From contig CM046838.1 in NCBI GenBank assembly GCA_025618425.1, positions 10,155,752-10,219,751 on the forward strand: a stretch of DNA of 64,000 nucleotides, in the 5' to 3' direction. The notes beneath the pieces are model-generated. The model saw nothing but the letters and a program-made list of their open reading frames with translations. It did no database searches and was not told the origin of the DNA. The position numbers and the translations under genes were made by a program. This DNA is from Heliocidaris tuberculata. Its lineage: Eukaryota; Echinodermata; Echinoidea; Camarodonta; Echinometridae. This document shows positions 34,180 through 45,099 of this stretch, piece by piece (position 1 is the stretch's first letter; every line of letters starts with the position of its first letter).

Positions 34180-34262
34180 CTCGGCGGCGCAAAGGACGGC
34201 TTGAACCCAAATTTGTAATATTGCTTCACCTTTTCTGACGAAAAGAAAGCTTGTCTTGCTTC
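34180..34262 (-). other. Possible 5' untranslated exon of the mucin-like/CCP gene
   Basis: On the minus strand an acceptor (TTGAATTTCAG, just above 34262) and a donor (CGAG|GTGAAT, below 34180) bound 83 bp about 1 kb upstream of the signal-peptide exon. It would splice to the acceptor TTTACTCCTAG at 33185. There is no coding signal. The call rests on splice motifs and position alone. Confidence 0.35.
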
Positions 34263-34424
34263 CTGAAATTCAAATCAAAGTTTATGATTGTGGATTTTAA
34301 ACAATGTAATGTATCAAGATAATTGTAAAATATATGTATGTAACTTAGTGTAACTAAAATGATTAAGTATAATAACAAGTAAAGCAATCAATCAGACCGT
34401 CTTATCAGTGCAATGTTTTCACTC

Positions 34425-34870
34425 AGTTTGAATCACTCTGATGTAGAGTGAGGAAAAACCCTTTTTCTTTTTTGAGTTTTTGAGTTTTGAAGATAATAAA
34501 CATGATAAATATTATTATTTATCACGTATTGGGCGTCGCCTGTGCCTGGAAGGAGAAGGGCGAACTGAATCACTGTAACACTTGGTCTCTCCTCCCGATA
34601 TAACTGATTCGGATTGAAAAATGTCTGTGTACCGATTCTGCACATTATTTTATTACATAGTACATTTTAGTCATTTAAATGGTTTAGAACTAGCATCAAG
34701 TCGCTGTACTAACAGTCTGTATAAAAGCGATATCAAAGGAACCATAATAGATCATTAATTTTGTTAACAAAAAAAAAAGAAGAAAATCCAATTGAGATTA
34801 AGAGCGTGAAACTATCCAACTTGAAAACGTATATCAACAAGCCATTAACAAATCATTCAACCCGCACATT
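34425..34870. repeat. Dispersed repeat, solo copy of the 44.4 kb core
   Basis: AGTTTGAATCACTCTGATGT, GTATAACTGATT-like and TAGCATCAAGTCGCTGTAC blocks match the 44434-44876 core at roughly 85% by eye. A short frame (NPNQLYREERPSVTVIQF) is conserved in both but has no recognisable domain. Confidence 0.5.
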
Positions 34871-34976
34871 GTATTGTATTCCCCACCACTAACCTGTGTC
34901 TATTTGTTACATTTTTGTGTCTGCTTCATCATACATGATTATTAATACAATTGTTTTGATAAAAGCCCATTTTCAT

Positions 34977-35040
34977 TCTCTCTGTCCCTGTCTCTGTCTC
35001 TGTCTCTGTCTCTGTCTCTGTCTCTCTTTCCCTCTCTTTC
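34977..35040. repeat. (CTGTCT)n microsatellite
   Basis: CTGTCT hexamers, then TTTCCCTCTC repeats. ORFs through it are repeat translations. Confidence 0.9.
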
Positions 35041-36856
35041 CCTCTCTTTCCATCGCCGTCTCCCTTTGTCTATCTATGTAAATTCGTAACCTTTGTATGT
35101 ATCAGTCTCCGGACTGTTTTTTTCAAGGTATTGTTTTTTATCAATAAACCAAAATGAACTAAATATGTCTTCATTTAATTAATGTCACGTTCCCCCTCTC
35201 CATTTGATTCACGCGGGGAAACATTTCCCTGATTCACCATTGTTTCATTTATTTTCTGCTTATACTAAATTGTTATATAGTAAAATGTTTTGATCAGGCA
35301 AATGCGATCCATCCTTTTATCGAGCGCTACGTGTCCACTTCTTTATTTTGAGCACATTCGCTGGAAAAGTAGTTAGAATGAATGAAATGAAATGGAATTT
35401 ACTTGATGATGATATGATTGTGGTTCAGTCATTTAGTTATCGTTTTAGTTCAGTCATTTAGTTATCATGCTAATCCGAACGGAATGAGGAGGTTGATGCT
35501 TAATATTCCGAATATAAGTGGACTAACTCTCATCAAGGTGGAGTTTAAACTTGGCTGCTTAGCCTGTTTTTTTTTTCCTTCTTCTTCTTCTTCTTTCTTT
35601 TTCTTAACCAAATCAGTCGATATTTTGCCGGGACTCCAATCTCGAAGCCCATGTATGAGGATGAATATGAGGTGGTGATTGCCCGAACATCGGCACTTTA
35701 AATACACTAGGGTGTAGCAGCCCCCAGCCTCCCCAACCCGCCTCGTACGCCTATATTAAAGTAAACATGCTTCATTTATAGACTACATTTCTGCTCATAC
35801 AGAGAAACAATAATTATGTGCCACAAGCTATACAGTATATTCAGAGCACATGAACAATGGATTACAAAGTTATGTAAATATTGAACAGGATTTATGACTC
35901 ACTGTTTCATGAATAATTTCCGCCTACACATTTTTTCTAGGTTTAGTACTATTCCAAAAAAAGCAGTTGCGAAATAATTTAATGTTCATAATTCCATAAA
36001 TTTTGTATGCTCAAACCGAATTTGATCAAACTTTCATTGATCGCTTTCCCTCATTTTCTCAGTTTTATTCAAACAAATGTCAGAATGGACCTTCCATTAT
36101 CATTATACCATAGTCACACCAACAAGACCGACGCCAGACCGAAAGCCAGACCGAACAAAAAAGTTACATTACGCCTATGACCAAGAATCGTTCGGTGTGG
36201 AGTCTGTCTGGAGTCAGCTTGGTGGTGTGGCTGAGGTATTAAAGGTTATCTTCCCCCTACTTTGCATGGTAGATCACCAATAGTGGTCAGAAGTTAGTTC
36301 AGCTAGCTGGTCTCTTTTATGGATAGATCACAGATATTTGTTGAACATTTCTGTTTAGCGGTAATCTGAATAAACTCGCCGACAGCCGTTGTTTAAGTTC
36401 TTATAATCATAACGCCATGCCCAGGCAAACTTTTTTTTTTTAATTTAGATGCTAAGCGTTTCAACTATAGGCTACTACAAAAATGCATTCAAATTCCGAA
36501 TTACCACACTCTTTTTCCAGATTCGCGCATTCAGCATGTTCAGGTTGATAAGGTTGGCTTGCAAAGGTTGCTTGTGGGGTCAGTATCATTTTACGCTTCT
36601 CAGGTTGCTATTTCTTGCATTCAGTTCAACGGATATGGCGTTGAAGTTAGGAAAAATGCCAGCAAGCGGCCTACCTGTTCGTTGGGGAGCGTCTGTGTGT
36701 AGGGGGGGGGGGGGGGGGAACTTGTGAGTTATAATACCATTTCCTTTTGAAGGGTGTCACAACATTGTTTGCCGTCAAATCATATTATGTCAGATTCAAA
36801 ACCTCATGTTATGGTATACATATTCTTTCTCATTTTGAAAATACTATAACCTCTAA

Positions 36857-37100
36857 ATGTGGAAGAGTGAAAAACCACTCTAAAAGAGTGAAAGTTCACT
36901 CTTTCAAAGAGCCGTATGAGTGACCAATCTTTTAGAGTGAATCTCACTCTTAAGAAAGAGTGACATAATTCACTCTTAGAAAAGAGTGAACTGTTAACTC
37001 TTTATTAGAGTGACTTGCTCACTCTAAATGAGCTAGGAGGGATAAGGGTAACTCTTGTAAAGAGTGCAAATTTCACTCTTATAAAGAGTGGTTTAATCTG
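36857..37100. repeat. AGAGTGA/TCACTCT subterminal array
   Basis: About 15 copies of AGAGTGA or its complement in 240 bp, often as inverted pairs (AAGAGTGA...TTCACTCTT). Such clusters at transposon ends usually bind transposase. The array can also fold into many hairpins. Confidence 0.6.
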
Positions 37101-37649
37101 CTCCTTTTATGACGTAATGGAGAACAACATGCAAGAAACCACTATTTGCAACTACTTTGATTGGAACAAATTTGCAAAGTTGCATTTATTAAATCATTAA
37201 AATCTTAATTTTGAAGATTAACAATGCAAATAAAATTACATTTACAAAAAAATATATATATATATTAATTATTCAATTCAATTCAAAATTCAATTAAAAA
37301 AAATTAACATCAAAAATGTATTTTTTCCAAAAAAAAAGAAAGACACAAGACAGTGGAGATGCAACGGAAGGCAAAAGCCTGTGAAATGTTGCACCACCGA
37401 ACAAACAAAAGCAGAAGACAAGACAAAACAATACATTACAGGACACTACAAGGCAAGACAAGGCAAGACAAGACAAGACAAGCCATGTGCGGAGACCTGA
37501 CAGAATAATACATACATACAAAAAAGGGGGTTATGAAAGGGTGTTAAAAAAAAACTAGAAGAGGGTGGATACCACCCCCCCCCCCTTCGTTAGACGAGGA
37601 TCAACAAACAAACATGCAAATGTTATCTACCTATCATTACCCAGGATTT

Positions 37650-38280
37650 AGAGTTTAAGACAGGTATTGGAGTATCCATTATTGTGTCAGTTTATAACGG
37701 ATAGGCGGGTCCAACATTTGGATGCCGGTGGAACTACGATAAAAATATGGAACTCGCGCATTCTTTATGACACAATACTGGATACTCTAAACAAAAATCC
37801 CTGTCTGTTTTCCCCATTTCTCATTCTTATTCAGTAACACTGGATTTCAATTATTTATACACAGACTTTAACCAAAAAAGTTATTCAATCAAAAATATAC
37901 AGTAATATTAGACATATTTGTGATATGTCAATATTTAAAAATTGATTGAGATAAAAGTTTTAGCTCCCCAATAAACTTTATATGATGTTCATTAGAGGTC
38001 TAAAAGCCGAGATACATACAATCTTCTGTTAAGCAGTCAAACAAGAGCCCCAGGGGGCTTAACGCTCACCTGAGAATTTTGATTAATTAAATCTCTTTGT
38101 TCTAAATAAAATTCACTCAGGAGCCAAAATGCTCAAATTAGAGAATAAAAGGGGAATTTTAGTTTTGGGCATCTTGTGTGCCATCATACAAGATTCTTGA
38201 AGATAGGCACGTCCAATAATTTGAGTAGTGGATTCCTGCGCAACTACGATAAAAATATTGGCAGCGCCTATATTCAAGTA
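37650..38280. repeat. Foldback fragment inside the candidate TIR element
   Basis: AGTATCCATTATTGTGTCA (37670) is inverted at 37765-37790. GAACTACGATAAAAATATGG recurs as CAACTACGATAAAAATATTG at 38240. No gene. Confidence 0.4.
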
Positions 38281-38800
38281 TCTCAAGTATTCAAGTACTT
38301 TGTTTCCATTCCCGAAGAGTTTTTCACGTTTAAAGTGCAATTAGCTTTGTCATGGTTTTGCAGTATTTCTGATCAGATAGAGTTATAATTGATGTGTTGT
38401 AATCTGTTTTTCTTCAATCTGAATCAATTTTTGGAAGTTGGAATGAATTTGGGTTTAAAAATTTAAAAATTTTAGAAAATAAAAAAAAATGCAAAATACT
38501 AAAAAACTGCCAAAGTACTCAAAAAGTGCCAGAACACTTAAAATACTAATTTGAGTATTTGTAACAGCCCTATGTATTATAGTTTGCCGATCACATCTCT
38601 ATATACATGTATGCTGGTGCTGTGTGTTGCAAGTGGCACCATCTTTTACGCTTGACATGTTTCATCACTACGCTGTAGTCTATACTGACAGATGATGGGC
38701 AAACTACTTTGAAAGTTATAATAGCCCTCACCAACCCAACCATATGGTACAACATTTATAACAATGGTCAGCTTAGTGAGCTGACTGGGAGTTCAATAGG

Positions 38801-39700
38801 TTGGTAAGTTATAAATTGCTAATCAAGTAACAACTACAAACACAGCTATGCCAGTGTTCAAGAGACAAGAAATAACACCAACATGGGCAAAAAAAAAACA
38901 TGGTAACAGTTAGCCATGTGGCATATAAGAACAACTACCCTATCTGGAATTTTTGTGGAAATACAATACCTTTAAAATTTTGTCAAAAGTCTACAAGCTA
39001 CTCCGCAAAGTAAGCAAAATCGCACCATTTGGTACATGGCTTGGTATTCTTAGCTTCACTCAACACTGGGCAGTGCCAAATTGGTAAGTTATAAATTGCT
39101 AATCAAGTAACAACTACAAACAAAGCTATGCCAGTGTTCAAGAGACAAGAAATAACACCAACATGGGCAAAAAAAAAAACATGGTAACAGTTAGCCATGT
39201 GGCATATAAGAACAACTACCCTATCTGGAATTTTTGTGGAAATACAATACCTTTAAAATTTAGTCAAAAGTCTACAAACTACTCCGCAAAGTTAGCAAAA
39301 TCCCACCATTTGGTACATGATGGCTTGGTATTCTTAGCTTCACTCAACACTGGACAGTGCCAACATTCGGCTTCACTTAACACTGGACAGTGCCAAATTG
39401 GTAAGTTATAAATTGTTAATCAAGTAACAACTACAAACAAAGCTATGCCAGTGTTTTAGAGACAAGAAATAACACCAACATGGGCAAAAAAAAAACATGC
39501 TAAAAGTTAGCCATGTGGCATATAAGAACAACTACCCTATCTGGAATTTTTGTGGAAATACAATACCTTTAAAATTTTGTCAAAAGTCTACAAACTACTC
39601 CGCAAAGTTAGCAAAATCCCACCATTTGGTACATGATGGCTTGGTATTCTTAGCTTCACTCAACACTGGACAGTGCCAACATTCGGCTTCACTCAACATT
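38801..39700. repeat. Three tandem ~280-320 bp repeats at the 3' end of the SAM-family gene
   Basis: Copies begin at TTGGTAAGTTATAAATTG (38801, 39081, 39398) and share ACATGGGCAAAAAAAAA, AGCCATGTGGCATATAAG and a terminal ACTCAACACTGGACAGTGCC motif. The last motif includes the end of the coding exon: TGTCCAATGTTGAGTGA encodes the final residues and stop, and near copies of it follow. Downstream units are therefore duplications of the gene's 3' end. Confidence 0.65.
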
Positions 39701-42341
39701 GGACAGTGCCATCATTCGGGCATATTTTGCCCGCACAGTGGGTTTTACTTGGGTGGAAATTTCGTAAATAATACCGTCAAAGAAGTTGTAGAACGACTCC
39801 AAGCATGCGGGGTAATCAACATGAAAGATGTAAAATGACTTGTACAATTTGTCGAAGGCATCCAAAGAATCACTTCCAACGGGAATGCTGGTATTGTCCA
39901 AGATCAAGAAGTGCTCCTTAGCATCATCCCCATGCACCAAAACAAGCAAGAATGGTTGCGTGTAGATTGCTGCTTTTGTCTTGCTAAAATGCTCAACATC
40001 TGTTCCAATCTGTAAGTCAATACAAAAAGAAGACTGTAGTTCATTTTGGAGGGTATATGTATGATATGATCAAGGAGATGGGTTACTTGATAGCACCAAC
40101 ATTTGCTGGTTCATCAGCATCCATAACTTTCATTAAAAAAACAATATAGCCATTATGATGAAACATTGTTGCCATCTTTTCAATTTTATCACATAAATTT
40201 AGATAGTGTGATTATGATATTGACAGTTATCAACGTATATGGATCCCTTGTCTCATTATCAGAGCCCATTAGTTGCTTGTGATCATAAACTCTTGAATAA
40301 AATGCAGTCAGACTTCCTGAATAGAACCATCAGCAATTTTCAGAATAAGAAAAAAAATTGTGATTTTGGTTATCAACCGTTTTTTTTCCCCAGGTATTCA
40401 TAGATTTAAACTTTAAGTTACTTTAACCCTAATTAGACTGGGCTATTTTGATCCCTAATAAGACTGGGGGGGGGGGGGGCTGATTCAGCCTCCCCCCTTG
40501 AGATCTCGGCCGCGGATCGTGCTGACGCCGCAAAATTTTGCACGCGTGTAGAGGACCGCATAAACTACACAACTTCATAAACAGATGTTCAAATATATTC
40601 ATTGTTTATTTTTAATTAATTATGCTAATTTATGCGTAAAGCCGTAAAAACATACTTTTTGCACTAAATCACTAAATTAAGCTTCTAGAATGCTAATTTG
40701 TGGTATAAATATTCCTAGTTACATTCCCCACAATTCTACATTACAAAAAATCCGGAACCAAAATTAATTTCTCTTGTTTTTTTTGTTTTATTTATTCTTA
40801 TGTATTTCTTGTTTTTCCTTGTTTTTCGACTTTTTGTTTTGGTTGTTTTTTAAGCGAAATGTGTCGCAAACATTTTTTGAAGCATAATTATGCTAAAATA
40901 AATTAATTTCAGGCATTGAAAACAAAAATATGATTTTTCATTTGAATTAATTGAAAAAAAAACACAATTTACAATGACTTTGTACACAAAATCACGTTTT
41001 TGAACAATTTTGAGGTTGACAAGCTTTTTTTCTAATGGGCGTGGCTCAAGAACAGCATGCGTGAGCACAACAAATTTGGTCTCAAAAGTTGCGCGAGACT
41101 TGAAAGTGAAAAGTCAGCCAACGGCGCTATCAAAAAATTTTTATGTCGAGGTGGGGGGAGGGGCTGAATCAGCCCCCCCCCCCCCCCGTCTTTCAAGGGT
41201 TAAGTCTTCTTGGATTCTCAACACTTCTTGTTCACCCACATGCAAAACAATCTACTCAAAGCATTTCTGTGAACCATAAACAGACTAAAGTTTCACCTAA
41301 CTTACCACATTCTTCTGCATGAGAAATGTTGCAGGGTCAGCTCTGGTTGGCCCACTTGGTCCCTTCTTTTTTGATCCTGGAAGTAACTTTACTAGGCCCT
41401 CCAAAACATCAAGGTCACCTGAAAACGTAACAAAATCCATTTATATGAAAGTTAATGCCTATGACTTTAGAAAAACACTCAGTTGATCAATGCCATCCAT
41501 AATCTTGCTACACATCTTAACATAACAACATGTCAATGACATTATAATGGATTTTAAAATAGCATTTGATGAAGTACCTCATTAACACATTCTTTTAACA
41601 ATTATAAAGTGTGTAAGATTTGAAGACTTCACCCCAAAATAAAGGAGCTATATGAATGAATTTTGTCAGTGTAATCATTGGTCTTTACGGTACATTATGG
41701 TGCAAAAAATGGTCTTGTAAATATGTGTACTTTATCTACAGGTACACAACTGTATAATTAATACAAATGGGTTATTGTTTCCTCTAGATGTATGTCTTTC
41801 AATGGAGGCTGGATCTGATGTCTGAAAATAACAACTTAGAACACAGACACCACCACCTGCCAAGTATTCCATTTAAATAAGCAGAGCAAAACTTTAAAGC
41901 AGGGCTCGACACTAGCGGTGGCCCGGTGGCCCGGGGCCACCAAAAATGAAAGTCGGGCCACCAAAATTCCAGAAAGTCCAAATTTGGTGGCCCAATTGGG
42001 CCACCCAATTGGGCCACCAAAATTTTAACACCAGCAAGGGAATAACATTGTTTTTTATTTTTTCGGGCCACCAGATTTGCTATACTGGCCACCAAAAATT
42101 GAAAATTGGTGATTTTGGTGGTCCGATCGCAGCTATTGGGCCACCAAGAAAAAAATTTAGTGTGGAGCCCTGTTTAAAGTGACATTACTTAATACTTACT
42201 GACGGTATCATCTGCACTCTCCAATTTCACTATTCCATCACTTTTTAGTAGCTGCTTTATAATTGGATAGTATGTGTGTCGCCACTTAACAAACAGGTTG
42301 CCACCGTGGTCGGGATATAATCCCTCAAATTCAAGATTCAT
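39689..42341 (-). CDS. SAMD3-like family gene, three 3' exons (191 codons)
   Basis: Exons 42341-42200 (acceptor CTTTGCAG, donor GTCA|GTAAGT), 41418-41306 (acceptor GTTTTCAG, donor GTG|GTAAGT) and 40009-39689 (acceptor CTTACAG, stop TGA) join without a break: 47 codons plus one base, two bases plus 37 codons, then 106 codons and stop. Landmarks: LYPDHGGNLFVKW, LEGLVKLLPGSKKKGPSGPT, RADPATFLMQKNV, then FLLVLVHGD, HFLILDNTSIPVGS and FDKLYKSFYIFHVDYPACLE. The last block matches the YxFxxxYP block of the plus-strand gene at 23.6 kb. The ATG directly follows an acceptor, so it may be internal with missing 5' exons. A 273 bp MITE sits in the first intron, and the stop codon lies in a tandem repeat. 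The role is unknown; carriage by a transposon is possible. Confidence 0.6.
41900..42172. mobile_element. 273 bp hAT-like MITE with target duplication
   Basis: Starts CAGGGCTCGACACTA and ends TAGTGTGGAGCCCTG, inverted termini with one or two mismatches. It is flanked by TTTAAAG on both sides (41893-41899 and 42173-42179). CAGGG...CCCTG ends are typical of hAT elements, though their duplications are usually 8 bp. The interior is built from repeated TGGTGGCCC/GGGCCACCA palindromes. It lies in an intron of the SAM-family gene. Confidence 0.7.
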
Positions 42342-43672
42342 CTGCAAAGAGTGTAAATTTAAACTACACTTAGTTACCTTTAAGGCGTTGTGGATTACAA
42401 TTTTGAAAAAAAAAAAAAAGTTGCCAGCCGCAAGGGCCCAACTATTTTAAATCCCAACTTTCCCATTATGGACTAGTTTTAGCATCAATTAAATATCCTG
42501 AAAATATATTTACAAGCATCACCCGTTTTTCTCACATGTTGCATGTATTAGAGGTCTATAAGTTTTCTCAGGTACAAAATCATGATTGCCGTTGTTCATC
42601 TCAGCATTTCTTTTACAACCACACTACCAACCACACTACCAACCAACTCCAAATATTGATATTCTATTTCTAAAATTTTAATTGTTTGTTTGTTTGCAGA
42701 TGCTTTTCTGCAGTTATTTCATAATCAACATATACAAGATGAAGCGATAAACTTACATAGAAATAATATAGTATTTACATTATAAATGTAAACAGCTTAC
42801 AGTAATAACATATATTATAAATGACAAGGCGATAAACTTACATGTACATGTATATACCGATAATACAGTGTGTATAGATATAATAATCGATACAAAAAAT
42901 TGTTTGATGATGTAGGTACAATTTTTGACAAAACGCAGAGGGCAAGACTATCAGAAGCAAATGCTAAGACGATATTAGCCCAAAATTACATACGTATAGA
43001 TGTGGTATGTGAGCGGCATGATTGGCTGATTGCTGACTGGTTTTTTATTATTCACGAGTTATTTGACTTTAAATAACAGTTGGGCTTTATTTCGTTATTG
43101 TTGCACGATTGCATCATCGCCACTTGTGTGGCATCTCTGAACCCAAAGAACGAGAGTTTGATTTCCGGGTAATCCTGGGTTTTAGCAGCTGAAAACGTAC
43201 CAACTGGACATCAGTTTCAACTCGTATGTGTGCATATTGCCATTGACATATGTGGAGCAAAATTTTGAGGTAGATCTAAGTGAGTAAAAGGGAAAAGGGG
43301 GAAAAAGCGTTTTTGAAATTGCCCAGACAGACAGAATCTGTCAATGGGTATCATTCCAGAAACGTTTAGCACCAGAAAAGGTCATTTATGTTTAAAAAAC
43401 GTTCGTCCATTAACTAAGTGAAGTCCATTCAATAAGTCATGAAAAATGACAACTATCGCGTGCTTTTTAGCGGAATGCGTCTATCACTCTACGCCAGCTC
43501 CAACGGGCTGGCTTTCATAAGCCGAACCGTTTAGGAATCGCAAATTGAAATTCGCGCCCGGCGAATAAGCCTAAAATGAAACATAAAATTGACAGCTACA
43601 CACACCTCACATGGTCCAGTTTAAGCATATTTCACGTCTCGGTAGTCTACCTATCATCTAGCATTTTCTCAC

Positions 43673-43790
43673 CTGTAAATATTTTGATTATTTCCTCGGG
43701 AAAATGGCGCTCCTCCAACCACTCCTCTACAGTCTGCAGCTGTGGCTGTCCATGTTGAAATGATTGAAAACTGACGAAATTTTGCACAGC
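43673..43790 (-). CDS. SAM-domain N-terminal exon (probable 5' part of the 39.7-42.3 kb gene)
   Basis: Minus-strand frame reading QLQTVEEWLEERHFPEEII, then KIFT, ending at donor ACAG|GTGAGA (phase 1). T-V-E-x-W-L-E-E...F followed by KIF is the start of a sterile alpha motif (SAM), a protein-protein interaction domain. The donor cuts the domain where the ENEIDG-type segment would follow, and I did not find that next exon. There is no in-frame ATG: an ATG at about 43758 is in another frame and meets TAG after eight codons, so a frameshift, an unseen exon or a non-AUG start is needed. The left edge is approximate. Confidence 0.5.
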
Positions 43791-44146
43791 AACTGCGCGA
43801 AAATAGCCGTTCCTGATTGGTCAATAGTTCGCTCCGTGAAAGAGCGGCGTTTTCGAGTCACTCCTTCGCGAGCGAACGTCACTCTGGTACCGGAGTGAAT
43901 CGTGGAAACATATTTTCACTCTTAAAGAGCTAAACTACCCTCGATTAGAGTTAAATCAAAGTCACTCGAAATTTCGAGTGATTTTTCACTCTTTCACATG
44001 CTGTTTGTACAAAAAATTATGCTTTGCTATGAGACCATTGCACAGGAAGTGGGTATTCACATAAAACAAAGGAGAACATTCAGTGTTTTTTACCAACACG
44101 GAATGCTGGTGTTGATTTTTCTTTAATTACTATAAATTTTGAATTT

Positions 44147-45095
44147 CGATATAACACTTCTTTTTGTTGCAATTTGACAAACCTAAACTATTATGATATA
44201 GATATGAATATATAACACTTCTTTTTGCTACAATTTGACAAATCTACGCTATTATGATATAGATATGTAAATTCCAATTAAAAACACGGATTGATGAAGG
44301 AATGCCAAGTACCCAATATACCATTTACTTTATTAGCAAGCAATTCAAATAAGGCAGCAGTTTCTTGTCTACAGAGTAATGAATGAATAAACGACTGTTG
44401 TTTTAAAGTTCACTTATTTTTACTGCTTCGTTCTTCTCAGTTTGAATCACTCTGATGTAGAGTGAGGAAAAACCTTTTTTTTTTTTTCTTTTCTTTTTTG
44501 AGTTTTGAAGAAAATAAATATTATTATTCATATAGTATTTTGCGTCGCCAGTGCCTGGCAGGAGAAAGGTGAACTGAATCATTGTAACACCAGGTCTGTC
44601 CTCCCGGTATAACTGATTGGGATTGTTATGTCTGTGTGCCGATTCTGCACATTTATTCCATATAAAATTTTGGTCATTTAAATGGTTTAGAACTAGCATC
44701 AAGTCGCTGTACCAACAGTCTGTATAAAAGCGATATCAAGGGAACCATAGCAGATCATCAATTTTGTTGTTAATTTTAAAAAAATCAAAAATTCCAGTTG
44801 AGATTAAGAGCGTGAAAATATCTAACTTGAAAACGCATATCAACAAGCTATAAAAAAAATGATCATTCAATACAACACTTCTTTTTGTTGCAATTTGACA
44901 AATCTACGCTTTTATAATATAAATAGAATAATGAAAATTCCAATAAAACATGGATTGATGAAGGAATGCCAAATATCCAATATACCATTTACTTTATTAG
45001 CAAGCAATTCAAATAAGGCAGCAGTTTCTTGTCTACAGAGTAATGAATGAATAAACGATTGTTCTTTTAATGTTCACATATTTTTACTGCTTCGT
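44147..45095. mobile_element. ~440 bp element flanked by ~230 bp direct repeats
   Basis: Direct repeats 44205-44433 and 44877-45095 share AACACTTCTTTTTG, GGATTGATGAAGGAATGCCA, ATACCATTTACTTTATTAGC and TTGTCTACAGAGTAATGAAT. They flank a core (44434-44876) that also occurs alone at 34425-34870. The layout resembles a tiny LTR/TRIM element or an insertion-duplication; no protein is encoded. Confidence 0.5.
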
Positions 45096-45099
45096 TCTA

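Larger units (their letters stand above)
6586..34262 (-). other. Gene-level model: secreted or surface mucin-like/CCP modular protein
   Basis: Assembled by eye from splice borders and frame. Order: possible 5'UTR exon 34180-34262, start/signal exon 33079-33184, Thr/Ser exon 24944-25018, nine Thr/Ser exons between 16834 and 12926, eight CCP exons between 9976 and 6586. All coding borders are phase 1 and every junction stays open (G+AA=Glu, C+AA=Gln, G+AG=Glu, G+TT=Val). CCP modules are ligand-binding domains of complement regulators, selectins and adhesion proteins; Thr/Ser-rich stretches are usually O-glycosylated stalks. A secreted or membrane-attached recognition protein is inferred. No transmembrane segment, GPI signal or stop was found, so the 3' end probably lies left of the window. 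The 8.1 kb intron 16835-24943 holds a plus-strand gene. Alternative: two genes, with the signal exon belonging to an unrelated transcript; shared phase argues against this but does not exclude it. Confidence 0.6.
32760..36850. other. 5' region of the CCP gene and upstream intergenic DNA
   Basis: Apart from the two 5' exons and the 34.4 kb dispersed repeat, this holds microsatellites and a G-run (36700). A promoter is expected above 34262, but I cannot point to a TATA box or other element. Confidence 0.35.
36857..43999. mobile_element. Candidate 7.1 kb TIR element enclosing the SAM-family gene
   Basis: Left end 36857-36880 starts ATGTGGAAGAGTGAAAAA and ends CCACTC. The reverse complement of 43976-43999 starts ATGTGAAAGAGTGAAAAA and ends TCACTC: 24 bp with two mismatches. 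Both ends are followed inward by AGAGTGA/TCACTCT subterminal arrays (36857-37100 and 43838-43999). The left block does not close with its own inverted terminus, so it is not a simple MITE. No clear target duplication is visible (left flank CCTCTAA, right flank GCTGTTTG). Two unrelated insertions of one family remain possible. Confidence 0.4.

Noticed and set aside
34433..34645. Conserved small protein shared with 44.4-44.7 kb
   Set aside because: Conservation is at DNA level across the whole 440 bp repeat, including non-coding parts, so the frame gives no extra support.
34977..35090. CRISPR-like array of CTGTCT repeats
   Set aside because: Simple microsatellite with no spacers, in eukaryotic DNA.
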